Translations under genes and position numbers: made by a program
Shown: one piece after another, positions 33,758 to 42,615 of the stretch
How positions within the stretch are numbered: the first letter of the stretch is position 1
Layout: each line of letters opens with the position of its first letter
Source: DASYLJ01 sp964432595
GTDB taxonomy: Bacteria; Desulfobacterota; Binatia; DP-6
Direction of reading: 5' to 3'
Length of the DNA: 64,000 bases
Assembly: GCA_964432595.1 (NCBI GenBank)
Contig: CAYSOF010000016.1
Span: 62,001-126,000 of the forward strand
Notes under the pieces: model-generated
Databases searched by the model: none
Told to the model about the DNA's origin: nothing
What the model saw: only the letters and a program-made list of their open reading frames with translations

Positions 33758-34654
33758 TCAGGCACGCAGCGGCGCCGTCGTGCGGCCGGCGAGCACGCGT
33801 CGGTCGAAGGTGTCCACGAGGGCCGCGGGCGTCGCGGCGGCGGGAAGGCCGAGCGTGCGCGTCAGGATGCCGAGCACGTCGCCCGGCGTCGCGCCGCCGT
33901 CGCGCAGGTCGCGCAGCGTGACGCCGGGCGCCCGCTTCGCGAGCCGCGTGCCGTCGGCGGCGACGACGAGCGGCACGTGCGCGAATTGCGGCGCCGTGCC
34001 GCCGAGCAGGCCCGCCAGCAGTACCTGACGAGGCGCCGACGCGAGCAGGTCGACGCCGCGCACCACCTCGGTGATCCCCATCGCCAGATCGTCGACGACG
34101 ACGGCGAGCTGGTAGGCCCACACGCCGTCGCCGCGACGCAGGACGAAGTCGCCGACGGTGGCCGCGACGTCCTGGCGCACCGTGCCCGCGAGCGCGTCGT
34201 CGACGACGACCTCGCCCGGCGGAACGGCGAGACGGATCGCGGGCGGACGCTTCCAGGCGCGCTCGCCCATACCGTAGGTCCGACAGGTCCCGGGGTAGCG
34301 CGGGCCCTCGTCGCCGGCGTGCGGCGCGCTCGCGACGCGGGCGATCTCGGCGCGCGAGCAGTCGCAGCGGTAGACGAGGCCCTGGCGGTCGAGAGTGGCG
34401 AGCGCGGCCTCGTAGTGCGCCGAGCGCTCGGACTGCCGGATCGGCCCCTCGTCCCAGTCGAGCCCGAGCCAGCGCAGGTCGTCGAGCTGGCGCGCCTCGC
34501 TGCCGGCGACGATGCGCGGGCCGTCGATGTCCTCGACCCGCAGCACGAGCGTCCCGCCCGCGGCGCGCGCCGAGAGCCACGCGACGAGCGCGGCGGCGGC
34601 GGAGCCGAGATGCAGGTCGCCGGTGGGCGAGGGGGCGAAGCGGCCGCGATACAC
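33758..34654 (-). CDS. gluQ: Glutamyl-Q tRNA(Asp) synthetase
   Basis: A 298-residue paralogue of glutamyl-tRNA synthetase that lacks the anticodon-binding domain. FAPSPTGDLHLGS is the HIGH-type motif, RLAKRAPG the KMSKS-type motif, and CDCSR...YPGTCR the zinc-binding Cys set of GluQ. It activates Glu and attaches it to queuosine at position 34 of tRNA-Asp. The start is GTG, immediately after the TGA of the CMD gene (TGA-GTG), so it is translated with that gene. The length is typical. Queuosine biosynthesis genes are not visible in the window. Confidence 0.93.
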   Translation of the reverse strand: MYRGRFAPSPTGDLHLGSAAAALVAWLSARAAGGTLVLRVEDIDGPRIVAGSEARQLDDLRWLGLDWDEGPIRQSERSAHYEAALATLDRQGLVYRCDCSRAEIARVASAPHAGDEGPRYPGTCRTYGMGERAWKRPPAIRLAVPPGEVVVDDALAGTVRQDVAATVGDFVLRRGDGVWAYQLAVVVDDLAMGITEVVRGVDLLASAPRQVLLAGLLGGTAPQFAHVPLVVAADGTRLAKRAPGVTLRDLRDGGATPGDVLGILTRTLGLPAAATPAALVDTFDRRVLAGRTTAPLRA

Positions 34655-35032
34655 TCAGCTCTTCGGCGGCAGCACGTCGGCGGCGGCGTTGAGCGCCTGC
34701 ACGGCGGCGGGGACGCCGGCGTAGCAGGCGGTCTGCATCAGCACTTCGATCAGCTCGTCGCGCGTGATGCCGAGGTTGAGCGCGCCGGCCAGGTGCGCGC
34801 GCAGCTCGTCGGTCTTCCCGAGCGCCGCCAGCTGCGCGACGGTGCAGAGGCTGCGGCTGCGGATGTCGAGGTTCGGCCGCGACCAGAACATGCCGAACAC
34901 GAACTGCGCGACGAGCCCGAAGAACTCCGGCGCGAGCTTCTGCGCCGGCAGCTCTTGCCCGCCCGCCCGCGCGCCCCAGAGCTTGCCCGCGACGGCGATG
35001 CCGCGCGCCATGTAGTCCTGCTGATCCGACAT
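34655..35032 (-). CDS. Carboxymuconolactone decarboxylase-family protein
   Basis: A 125-residue CMD/AhpD-family protein; EFFGLVAQFVFGMFWSRPNL, then LDIRSRSLCTVAQLAALGK and GITRDELIEVLMQTACYAGVPAAVQAL are the family helices. The CxxxH-type redox motif of AhpD is not present; a single Cys in SLCTVAQ remains and the CMD-type His is not obvious. The family includes decarboxylases of aromatic catabolism and peroxide-related proteins, so the reaction is not settled. It abuts gluQ and follows the quinone oxidoreductase by 46 bases on the same strand. Confidence 0.85.
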   Translation of the reverse strand: MSDQQDYMARGIAVAGKLWGARAGGQELPAQKLAPEFFGLVAQFVFGMFWSRPNLDIRSRSLCTVAQLAALGKTDELRAHLAGALNLGITRDELIEVLMQTACYAGVPAAVQALNAAADVLPPKS

Positions 35033-35078
35033 GAGCCCTCCTGTGCGGCGGGATATAGCCCGACCGCGCGGCGGCTCG

Positions 35079-36065
35079 CTACGACACGCGGAGGACGATC
35101 TTGCCGAAGTGCGTGCTCGCCTTCATGCGGCGGTGCGCCTCGGCGGCGTCGGCGAGCGGCAGGACCGCGTCGACGATCGGCGTGAGCCGTCCCGCGGCGA
35201 GCGAGTGACCGAAGCGCTCGCGCAGCCCGCGGACGATCGCTGCCTTCTCGTCGACGCTGCGCGTGCGGAGCGTCGAGCCGATGATCGCGAGCCGTCGCGT
35301 CAGCATCAGGCCGAGGTTGACCTCGCCCTGCGCGCCGCCCATCAGCCCGATCTCGACGAGTCGGCCGCCGATGGCGAGCGATTCGAGGTTCTTCGCGAGG
35401 TACTTCCCGCCGATGTGGTCGAGGATGACGTGCACGCCCTCGCCGTGCGTGAGCTCGGCGATCCGCGCGGCGAAGTCTTCGTTGCGGTAGTCGATCGCCG
35501 CGGTCGCGCCGAGCTCGACGCAGCGTCGCGCCTTGTCGGCGCCGCCGACCGTGACGAAGACCGGATGGCCCGCGTCGCGCAGGAGCGCGATGGACGCCGT
35601 GCCGACGCCGCCCCCGCCGCCATGCACGAGCGCCCGCTCGCCCGGAGCGATGGCCCCGAGCCCGGGCATGAAGAGATTCGAGAACGCGGTGAGGAAGACT
35701 TCGGGAAAGGCGCCGGCCTCCTCGTCGCTCATGCCGTCGGGGACGGGCAGCACGGATCCGAAATGGACGGTGACCTCTTCGGCGTAGCCGCCGCCGGCGA
35801 GCAGCGCCATGACGCGCTGGCCGACCCGGAGGCCGTGCGCCTCGGCGCCGAGCTCGACGACCTCGCCGGCACACTCGAGCCCGAGGATGGGCGAGGCCCC
35901 CGGGGGCGGCGGATAGAAGCCCTGGCGCTGGAGCAGATCGGCGCGGTTCACCGCCGTGGCGCGCACCCGGATGCGGACGTCCGCCGGACCGAGCGGCGGC
36001 GCCGGCGCGTCGCCCACGGTGAGGACCGACTCGTCTCCCGGCTCGCGGATCACGATGGCGCGCAT
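35079..36065 (-). CDS. NAD(P)H:quinone oxidoreductase (zinc-free MDR, PIG3 type)
   Basis: A 328-residue medium-chain dehydrogenase/reductase without the zinc-binding Cys cluster. The opening MRAIVIREPGDESVL and NRADLLQRQGFYPPPPGASP are typical of the quinone-oxidoreductase/PIG3 branch; VHGGGGGVGTASIALLRDAG is the NADP-binding loop. It transfers hydride from NADPH to quinones or activated enones. The start is placed at the second Met, since the six preceding residues have no counterpart in the family; 36083 is the alternative. It is divergent from the rhodanese-DUF59 gene and first in the line of CMD and gluQ. Confidence 0.87.
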   Translation of the reverse strand: MRAIVIREPGDESVLTVGDAPAPPLGPADVRIRVRATAVNRADLLQRQGFYPPPPGASPILGLECAGEVVELGAEAHGLRVGQRVMALLAGGGYAEEVTVHFGSVLPVPDGMSDEEAGAFPEVFLTAFSNLFMPGLGAIAPGERALVHGGGGGVGTASIALLRDAGHPVFVTVGGADKARRCVELGATAAIDYRNEDFAARIAELTHGEGVHVILDHIGGKYLAKNLESLAIGGRLVEIGLMGGAQGEVNLGLMLTRRLAIIGSTLRTRSVDEKAAIVRGLRERFGHSLAAGRLTPIVDAVLPLADAAEAHRRMKASTHFGKIVLRVS

Positions 36066-36120
36066 GCGCGACCGATCGATCATGGCAACCGGGGGGAGTC
36101 AACGGTATGATCGCTGCCGC

Positions 36121-37023
36121 ATGACGGTCCTGGGATGGCTCATCGCGCTCGTGCTCGGCTTCGTCGTCTGGCGACTCTGGCTCCGCGTCGGCCAGATGGA
36201 GGGGCGCCTCGCGGAGGTGCGCCAGCTGCGCCGCGAGATGGAGGAACGCACGGACGACCTCGGTCGCGGTCTCGCGGTGACGCGGACGCACCTGGTGCAG
36301 GTGATCGGCGGCGAGCCGCCGGCGGCCGACGTCGTCGCGCAGGGACGGGCGTATCGTGACATCGAGCCGGCGCCGGCGCTCGTCATGTACGAGCAGCATC
36401 CGGACCTGTTCGTGCTCGACGTCCGCACGCCCGCCGAGTTCAACGCCGGCCACATCCCGCGCGCGCATCTGATCCCGCTCGACGAGCTCGAGGACCGGCT
36501 GAAGGAGCTGCCGCGCAAGGACGCGGCGATGCTCGTCACGTGCGCCGCCGGCGGGCGCAGCACGGCGGCGTGTCAGATCCTGGCCGATCAGGGCTTCACG
36601 CGTCTCCTGAACCTCGCCGGTGGGATGCACGCCTGGCCGGGGCCGAAGGACCGCGACGCGTCGATCCCGCCGCCGCCGCCGGCGCCGAAGAACCTGGGCA
36701 CCAACATCAACTTCCGCGGCGGCGCGGTCAGCGGCGACGCCGTCGTCGGCGCCATCCGCGAGTGCTTCGATCCCGAGATCCCGCTGAACGTCTACGACCT
36801 CGGGCTCATCTACGACATCGACATCGACGAGCAGGCGATCGGCATCAAGATGACGCTCACCTCCGAGGGCTGTCCGTCCGCGCGACAGATCCCCGAGGAC
36901 GTGAAGCGCAAGGTCGCGGCGCTCGGTCAACCGAACGTCACGGTCGACGTCGTCTTCGATCCGCCGTGGCATCCCGCGCGCATCAGCGACGACGGCAAGC
37001 AGAAGCTCGGTCTCGCGAGCTGA
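36121..37023 (+). CDS. Membrane-anchored rhodanese-DUF59 fusion protein
   Basis: A 300-residue fusion. A transmembrane helix (about 3-17) and a short coiled coil (about 20-55) precede a rhodanese domain (about 85-175) with the active loop VTCAAGGRST, where Cys is the persulfide carrier, and a C-terminal DUF59/MIP18 domain (about 200-300) with LYDIDIDE-type strands and the conserved TSEGCPSARQIPEDV Cys. DUF59 proteins take part in Fe-S or related cofactor assembly, and rhodanese moves sulfane sulfur, so the fusion suggests membrane-linked sulfur or cluster delivery. Both cysteines are intact. It is followed 56 bases later by infA. Confidence 0.85.
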   Translation: MTVLGWLIALVLGFVVWRLWLRVGQMEGRLAEVRQLRREMEERTDDLGRGLAVTRTHLVQVIGGEPPAADVVAQGRAYRDIEPAPALVMYEQHPDLFVLDVRTPAEFNAGHIPRAHLIPLDELEDRLKELPRKDAAMLVTCAAGGRSTAACQILADQGFTRLLNLAGGMHAWPGPKDRDASIPPPPPAPKNLGTNINFRGGAVSGDAVVGAIRECFDPEIPLNVYDLGLIYDIDIDEQAIGIKMTLTSEGCPSARQIPEDVKRKVAALGQPNVTVDVVFDPPWHPARISDDGKQKLGLAS

Positions 37024-37079
37024 AATCCGCGCCGCGCGCGGGTTGCCCGTGCGGGAGGCGTGTGTTAGTTCGTCGCGTC

Positions 37080-37298
37080 TTGGCTCGCGACGATCTCATT
37101 CAAATCAAGGGCACCATCGTGGAGGCGCTCGCCGGCGGGAACTACCGCGTCAAGGGCGACAACGGCATGGAGTTCCTCGCCAAGATCGGCGGACGCATGC
37201 GGCGCTACCACATCCGGGTCATTCCGGGGGATCGGGTGACGATCGCGGTGTCACCGTACGATCCGAGTCATGGATTGATCGTCTTCCGCGGTGGCTGA
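37080..37298 (+). CDS. infA: Translation initiation factor IF-1
   Basis: A 72-residue protein (the normal IF-1 length) with the single S1/OB fold: LARDDLIQIKGTIVEALAGG, then FLAKIGGRMRRYHIRVIPGDRV and ending LIVFRGG. It blocks the ribosomal A site during initiation. The start must be TTG at 37080: the standard MAKDD-type N-terminus begins there, and a closer GTG at 37062 sits only three bases after a GGGAGG site and would add an atypical leader. This infA lies alone, away from the usual ribosomal-protein operon, which is common for this gene. Confidence 0.93.
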   Translation: MARDDLIQIKGTIVEALAGGNYRVKGDNGMEFLAKIGGRMRRYHIRVIPGDRVTIAVSPYDPSHGLIVFRGG

Positions 37299-37353
37299 GC
37301 TGCGGCGGGCGATCGGGGGGCTGCGCGGCGCGTGCTCGCCTGCGGGCTCCTGC

Positions 37354-37371
37354 GGCGTGCCGTAGCACGCC
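37354..37371 (+). terminator. Hairpin after infA
   Basis: Seven-base arms GGCGTGC (37354-37360) and GCACGCC (37365-37371) with a CGTA loop, 56 bases after the infA stop and before the end of the convergent gene at 37453. Short stem, no T-tract, so only a candidate. Confidence 0.35.
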
Positions 37372-37452
37372 TCGTCGCCCTCCGGCTGCGCGCGCACCGC
37401 TCGCTCCCCCGCTCACCCGCCTCGCAGGCCTCATGCGAGCATTCACGGCGGC

Positions 37453-38433
37453 CTACGTCAGACGCAGGACGTAGAGCATGCTGCCGCTGTCCTTCTTGGC
37501 CAGGTAGCCGTCGGGGCTCGTGGGGGCGTTCTCGAGGGGGAAGGGGCTCGCGGCCACGACCCTTTCGGTGCGGAAGGGGGCGAAGTGGACGCGGGTGGCG
37601 CCGAGGGTTTCGCAGGCGGCGCCGGTCCATTGGTTCGTCGCTTCGATGATCACGTACGCGAAATCCAGGTCGCGGTAGCGCTCGGCGGTGGCGGCGACCA
37701 GCTCGAAGGCGTCGAGGGTCGGGAGCGCGTCGGATCGGGCGACCATGAAGTGGTGGCCGACACGGCCGGCGGCGTGGGCGGCGGCGAAGTGGGGGAAGCG
37801 CGAGAGGGCCGCGACCGCTGCTTCGTCCTGCGTCGCCAGCAGCGTCATCACCGGGGCGATCCAGGCCATGACCGCGTCCAGGAACGGGTCGTCGGCGCGG
37901 AGCGCGGCCTCCGCGCCGTGGGGCGGCAGGACGTCGTTCAGCGCGCCGCCGATCACACGGCCGTCGTCGTCGAGGATGGCGAGCGACTGGGTGACGGCCG
38001 CGTCGTTCGTCGCGATCGCCGACCGCTCGCTCGTCGGGTCGGTCAGGATCAGCAGGCGGATGAACCAGTAGAGCAGCCGTTCGGTCGTCCACGGGCCGAA
38101 CGGCTCGCTCCCGAAGCCGTCGACGTGACGCGCGTCGCGCAGCGCCGCCGGCGGCGCGATCGGGGGCCGCACGTGGCGGCACTGCGGCTCGCGCCGCGCG
38201 AACGACGACGCCACGACACGCGCCAGCTCGAGTACCGCACCAGACGGGAGCCGGTCCGCGGGGACGGCACGCCGGCACCGGCTCCGATGCGGCAGGGCCG
38301 ACGGAAGATCCGCGAGCGGCAACACGTCGGGCAGCGGCTGGAGGCCGTGCGCGTCGGTGTCCGTCGCGCAGGGATAGGGGCAGTGGGGCAGCGGACGCGG
38401 AGTCGGTGTCGAGCGGGCCTGTGCAGTCGTCAT
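37453..38433 (-). CDS. GNAT-like protein of unknown function
   Basis: A 326-residue protein. The first roughly 70 residues are Pro- and Arg-rich and of low complexity. The rest has a GNAT-like pattern: strands around LAILDDDGRVIGGALNDVLPP (resembling the GNAT beta4-beta5 hairpin) and YRDLDFAYVIIEATNQWTGAACETLGATRVHFAPF near the end, where acceptor-binding strands lie. An acetyl-CoA pyrophosphate loop (Q/RxxGxA) is not evident. Not enough to name the substrate or even be sure of activity. The start is uncertain given the odd leader. It converges on infA. Confidence 0.55.
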   Translation of the reverse strand: MTTAQARSTPTPRPLPHCPYPCATDTDAHGLQPLPDVLPLADLPSALPHRSRCRRAVPADRLPSGAVLELARVVASSFARREPQCRHVRPPIAPPAALRDARHVDGFGSEPFGPWTTERLLYWFIRLLILTDPTSERSAIATNDAAVTQSLAILDDDGRVIGGALNDVLPPHGAEAALRADDPFLDAVMAWIAPVMTLLATQDEAAVAALSRFPHFAAAHAAGRVGHHFMVARSDALPTLDAFELVAATAERYRDLDFAYVIIEATNQWTGAACETLGATRVHFAPFRTERVVAASPFPLENAPTSPDGYLAKKDSGSMLYVLRLT

Positions 38434-38474
38434 GCGGTGGGACTACGTGCATCCCCCGCGTGCGGATGCACCGC

Positions 38475-40466
38475 TCAGTCGGCCGGGACGGCTTCGGCGT
38501 CGGCCAGCCAGGCGGCGGCCGATGCGTCGGCCGGCATGCGCCAGTCGCCGCGCGGCGACAGCGATCCACCGGAGCCGACCTTCGGCGCGCCGGGCACGCA
38601 GTCGCGCTTGTACTGGCTCGCGAAGAACCGCCGGACGAAGACGACGAGCCAGCGCCGGATCTCGCCGATGGGGTAGCGGCCGTCGAACGCCGTCAGGGCG
38701 AGGCGCGCGATCCGCTGCGGCGCGGAGCCGAAGCGGAGCAGCTGGTAGAGGAAGAAGTCGTGCAGCTCGTACGGGCCGACGACGTCCTCGGACTTCTGCA
38801 CGATCTCCCCGGTCGCCGAGGGTCGCAGCAGCTCGGGGCTGATCGGGACGTCGAGCACCTCGCGCAGCGCCGCGCCGACCGCCGGCTCGTCGGGAAAGAT
38901 GCCCGTCGTCGACCAGCGGATCATTTCCGAGATGAGCGTCTTCGGGATGCCGGCGTTCACGCTGTAGTGCGACATGTGGTCGCCGCCGTACGTCGCGAAG
39001 CCGAGCGCCAGCTCGGAGAGGTCGCCGGTCCCGAGGTCGATGCCGCCCACCTGCGACGCGACGGAGAACAGCATCATCTTGCGCAGCCACGCCTGCACGT
39101 TCTCGAACGTGACGTTCTCGACGGCCGAATCGTGGCCGATGGCCTGGAACATCTGCTCGGACAGCTCGCGGATGCCGATCTCGCGCAGCTCCGCACCGAG
39201 GGCGCGCACGAGCGCGCAGGCGGCGCGATACGTGCGCTCCGACGTGCCGAGGCCGGGCATGGTCACGCCGACGACGTGCGTCCGCGGCAGACCCAGCAGG
39301 TCGACGGCGTGGATCGCCACGAGCAGCGCCTGCGCCGAATCGCGTCCGCCCGAGACGCCGACGACCACGCGGCGCGCGCGTTCCGGCAGCGCCTCGAGGC
39401 GGCGCGCGAGCGCCGTCGCCGTGATGCTGAAGATCTCGCGACAGCGTTCATCGCGCTTCGCCGGATCGGCCGGCACGAACGGCGTCGGGTCGACCCGGCG
39501 CCGCAGCACGTGCCAGGTGCCGGCGTCGCGCGCGTCGTGCACGGGAGCGGGCGTCACGCGTCGCAGCGGGCGGCCGTGCTGCGCGGCGTTCTGCGCGAAC
39601 GTCGTCTGGCGCATGCGGTCGAGGTCGAGCGCGGCGAGGTCGACGTCGGTGACGACGGCGGTGCCGCCGATCACGTAGCGCGTCGTCTCGGCGACGAGCT
39701 CGCCGCGGTCGGCGACCAGGCCATGGCCGTCCCACGCGAGGTCGGCGCTCGACTCGCCGAAGCCGGCCGCGCTGTACAGCTGCACGGCGAGGTTCTTCGC
39801 CGACGACATGCGGACCAGATCGCGACGGTACTCGAACTTGCCGACGGTGACGTTCGACGCTGACAGGTTCGCCAGGACGGTCGCGCCGCCGAGCGCGGCG
39901 ATCGCGCTCGGCGGTACCGGCGTCCACAGGTCCTCGCAGATCTCGGTGTGGACGACCGCGCCGCCCGGGAGGACGACCAGGACGTCGGTCCCGAACGGCA
40001 CCGCGTGGCCGAGCAGCTCGATCGTGTCGGTCCGCGCGGCGGACGCCGCCTGGAACCAGCGCAGCTCGTAGAACTCGCGATAGTTGGGCGGGTGCGCCTT
40101 GGGCGTCACCGCGACGGGCCGCCCGCCGTACAGCGTGACCGCGCAGTTGTAGAGCGCGCCGTCGACGAGCAGCGGCAGGCCGACCGACACCGCCATGTCC
40201 CAGCCGGCCGTGGCGGCGGCGATGCGCGCCAGCGCCTCGCGGACGCCGCGGAGCAGCGGCTCCTGGAAGAAGAGGTCGCCGCACGTGTACGCCGACAGGC
40301 CGAGCTCCGGGCACACCGCGTACTGCGCCCCGTCGGCGTGGACCCTGGCGAGGACCCGGAGATGGGCGTCCGCGTTGAACGACGGATCGGCCACGCGTAC
40401 CTCGGGCACGCACACGGCCATCCGTGCGAAGCCGTGTCGGCGAACGTCGAGGAACGCGGAATCCAC
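38475..40466 (-). CDS. nadE: Glutamine-dependent NAD+ synthetase
   Basis: A 663-residue two-domain enzyme. The N-terminal nitrilase-like glutaminase (about 10-285) has its Glu in PELGLSAYTCG near 50, Lys in TPKAHPPNYREFYELRWF near 120 and Cys177 in HTEICEDLW; the C-terminal ATP-binding synthetase carries the SGGRDS loop near 368. This is the size and order of the Mycobacterium-type NadE. It amidates nicotinate-adenine dinucleotide using glutamine. The GTG at 40466 starts VDSAFLDVRRHGFARMAVCV, matching the family N-terminus; the longer upstream frame is Arg-rich shadow. Confidence 0.93.
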   Translation of the reverse strand: MDSAFLDVRRHGFARMAVCVPEVRVADPSFNADAHLRVLARVHADGAQYAVCPELGLSAYTCGDLFFQEPLLRGVREALARIAAATAGWDMAVSVGLPLLVDGALYNCAVTLYGGRPVAVTPKAHPPNYREFYELRWFQAASAARTDTIELLGHAVPFGTDVLVVLPGGAVVHTEICEDLWTPVPPSAIAALGGATVLANLSASNVTVGKFEYRRDLVRMSSAKNLAVQLYSAAGFGESSADLAWDGHGLVADRGELVAETTRYVIGGTAVVTDVDLAALDLDRMRQTTFAQNAAQHGRPLRRVTPAPVHDARDAGTWHVLRRRVDPTPFVPADPAKRDERCREIFSITATALARRLEALPERARRVVVGVSGGRDSAQALLVAIHAVDLLGLPRTHVVGVTMPGLGTSERTYRAACALVRALGAELREIGIRELSEQMFQAIGHDSAVENVTFENVQAWLRKMMLFSVASQVGGIDLGTGDLSELALGFATYGGDHMSHYSVNAGIPKTLISEMIRWSTTGIFPDEPAVGAALREVLDVPISPELLRPSATGEIVQKSEDVVGPYELHDFFLYQLLRFGSAPQRIARLALTAFDGRYPIGEIRRWLVVFVRRFFASQYKRDCVPGAPKVGSGGSLSPRGDWRMPADASAAAWLADAEAVPAD

Positions 40467-40586
40467 GGGCGGATCATACCGGGGGCCCCCGGCCTTCCCA
40501 AGCCGGACGCGGCCCGGGTCGATGGCCTCGTCGCGCTCCTCCGAATGGCACTCGCCGCGCGGCGAGGAGCGGGCGATCGTGGCCAT

Positions 40587-40991
40587 ATGACGCTCGACGG
40601 CCTGAAGACCATCAACGTCGTCGTCGCGGCGGGATCGGGGCTCGCGATGGCGCTCCGGCCCGCGGCGACGGCCCGGTTCCTCGGCACGGAGCAGGTCGCG
40701 CCGGTGCTGGCGATCGGCATCGTCACCGCCGCGTACGCCGTGCACGTGCTCGGCTCGATGTTCCGGCGGACGCCGCTGCGCGCCGAGCTGCTGTACTTCG
40801 CCGCCTGCGACGCGGCCTGGGTGCTCGTGGCGGTCGGCGCGGTCGTTACCGGCGCCGTCACCACGACCCTGGGCATGGTCGCGGCGGTCGTGCTCGCGGC
40901 GGCCGTCTGTCTGTTCGGGTGGCGGTACGCTACCGCGGCGGCTGCGATGCCCACAGCTCGCGTCGCCCGCCCGTCTGCCACGCCTCCGTGA
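40587..40991 (+). CDS. Small membrane protein of unknown function
   Basis: A 134-residue protein with about four hydrophobic segments (about 8-28, 37-57, 69-88, 92-112), separated by short loops (RPAATARFL, RRTPLRAEL). The pattern of Ala/Val/Gly-rich helices and the charge distribution look like a genuine small multi-pass protein. No signature is recognised; DoxX-like or DUF-type small membrane proteins are candidates. The last 62 bases overlap the end of the convergent ArnT-like gene. The C-terminal tail is short and cytoplasmic or periplasmic. Confidence 0.6.
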   Translation: MTLDGLKTINVVVAAGSGLAMALRPAATARFLGTEQVAPVLAIGIVTAAYAVHVLGSMFRRTPLRAELLYFAACDAAWVLVAVGAVVTGAVTTTLGMVAAVVLAAAVCLFGWRYATAAAAMPTARVARPSATPP

Positions 40992-42531
40992 CGCCGGCAC
41001 CGGCGATCGTCTCGCGGTGCTGCTTGCTGGTGACGACGAGGACGAGCGGGTTCGCCGCGACGATCTTTCGCACCGGCCGCCAGCGGGCGAGATGGATGAT
41101 CGGCCGGCGCAGGTAGAACATCAGCGACGGCGCCCGGATGGCGTAGGCGATCACCGGCACCGCGTCGTGCACCGGCACGCGGCGGGTGATCGTCTCGGCG
41201 AGTGGCGCGGCGCTGAGGAGTCGGCTCACGGGCGGTGCGGCGACGGCGTAGAACGTGCACAGGACGACGACGAAGCCCGCGCCGATCAGCATCACCGCAT
41301 CCGGCAGCCGGTCGGCGCGGAGCACCCAGGCCACCGCCGCGCCGACGGGCAGCATCACGAACGCGAGCAGGCTCGTGCCCGCGAGCGCGCCGTCCCACTC
41401 GCGACGGCCGAGCACGGCGACGACGAACGGTGCGACCACCAGCACCAGCACGACGATCCACGCGCCGAGGCGGACGCGCCGGCGCTCGCGCTCGTCCGTC
41501 GTGAGCGGGTCGAGCACGCGATCGAGCAGCCGTCCGGTGAGGAGCGCCAGCGGCGGGAAGCACGGCAACACGTACGTACCGAGCTTCGAGGCGCTCGCGC
41601 TGAAGAAGACGAACACGACCCCTGCCCACACGAGGCACATGCGCACGTCCGGGTCGTGCCGCTCGCGCCCGACCGCGGCGAGCAGCGTCGCGGGCAGCAG
41701 CGCGCTCCACGGGAAGAACCCGCCGAGCAGGACGGGGACATAGAACCAGAACGGCTCGTGGTGGAGCGTTCGCTCCGTCCCGGAGAAGCGGCCGAGGTGG
41801 CCTTCGAGGTAGAGCTGGCGGAGGTACTCGGCATCGAGGCGCGCGGCGGCCAGGTGCCAGGGCAACACCAGGGCGACCGCCACGAGCACCGCCATCGCCA
41901 GCGGGCGCGGACGCACCCACGTCCAGCGGTGGCGGCCGACCAGGTGGATCGCGCCGACGCCGGCGGTCAGGACGGGCGCGGCGAGGCCCTTCGTCAGCGT
42001 GCCGAGCGCGGCCGTGGTCGCCGCCACAAGCAGCCACGCGGTGCGACCGGTCGCGCCCCAGCGCTCGAGCGCCAGGATGCCGGCGGTGACGAAGAACGTG
42101 AACAGCATGTCGACGTTGGCGAAGCGCCCGAGCACCGCGAACTCGACGCTGGTCACGAGGACGATGCCGGCGAGCGCGGCGGGACGCGGGCCCCAGCGCG
42201 GCAGGCTCCAGGCGACGACGGCCAGCACGGTCGCGAGCGCCGCGAGGGCGGAGACGAGCCGCGCGCCGAGCTCGTTCACCCCGACGATCGCGTACGCCGC
42301 GGCCGTCGCCCAGTAGAAGAAGATCGGCTTCTCCCGGTAGGGTTCGGCGTTGAGGCGCGGTGTCACCCAGCCCGCCCAGTCCGGCGACGCCAGGACTTCG
42401 CGGGCGATCTCCGCGTGCCGCCCCTCGTCCGGGTCCCACAGGGCATACGACCCCAGACGGAGGAAGAGGACGAGCGCGGCGACGCCGAGCGCGAGCGCGG
42501 TGGCCGCGAAACGGGAGCGGGGGAACGCCAT
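40930..42531 (-). CDS. ArnT-like dolichyl/undecaprenyl-phosphate-sugar glycosyltransferase (GT83/PMT type)
   Basis: A 533-residue polytopic membrane protein with some ten hydrophobic helices. The periplasmic DPDEGRHAEIAREVL near residue 33 carries the conserved DE pair of GT-C enzymes, followed by LNAEPYREKPIFFYW, the PMT/ArnT substrate loop; FGRFSGTERTLHHEPFWFYVPVLL marks a second periplasmic loop. ArnT transfers 4-amino-4-deoxy-L-arabinose to lipid A; other members transfer different sugars from polyprenyl phosphate. The donor here is unknown. The start is the Met at 42531; the longer Arg-rich extension overlaps maf and is rejected. Confidence 0.88.
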   Translation of the reverse strand: MAFPRSRFAATALALGVAALVLFLRLGSYALWDPDEGRHAEIAREVLASPDWAGWVTPRLNAEPYREKPIFFYWATAAAYAIVGVNELGARLVSALAALATVLAVVAWSLPRWGPRPAALAGIVLVTSVEFAVLGRFANVDMLFTFFVTAGILALERWGATGRTAWLLVAATTAALGTLTKGLAAPVLTAGVGAIHLVGRHRWTWVRPRPLAMAVLVAVALVLPWHLAAARLDAEYLRQLYLEGHLGRFSGTERTLHHEPFWFYVPVLLGGFFPWSALLPATLLAAVGRERHDPDVRMCLVWAGVVFVFFSASASKLGTYVLPCFPPLALLTGRLLDRVLDPLTTDERERRRVRLGAWIVVLVLVVAPFVVAVLGRREWDGALAGTSLLAFVMLPVGAAVAWVLRADRLPDAVMLIGAGFVVVLCTFYAVAAPPVSRLLSAAPLAETITRRVPVHDAVPVIAYAIRAPSLMFYLRRPIIHLARWRPVRKIVAANPLVLVVTSKQHRETIAGAGVTEAWQTGGRRELWASQPPR

Positions 42532-42615
42532 GCCTGGGTGGGCGCGCAGCAAGCCAGGTTCGCCTCGAAGGGGCAAGCGTTTGCCGTCGTGCGCCCGCTG
42601 CTCTACTTGCACGCG

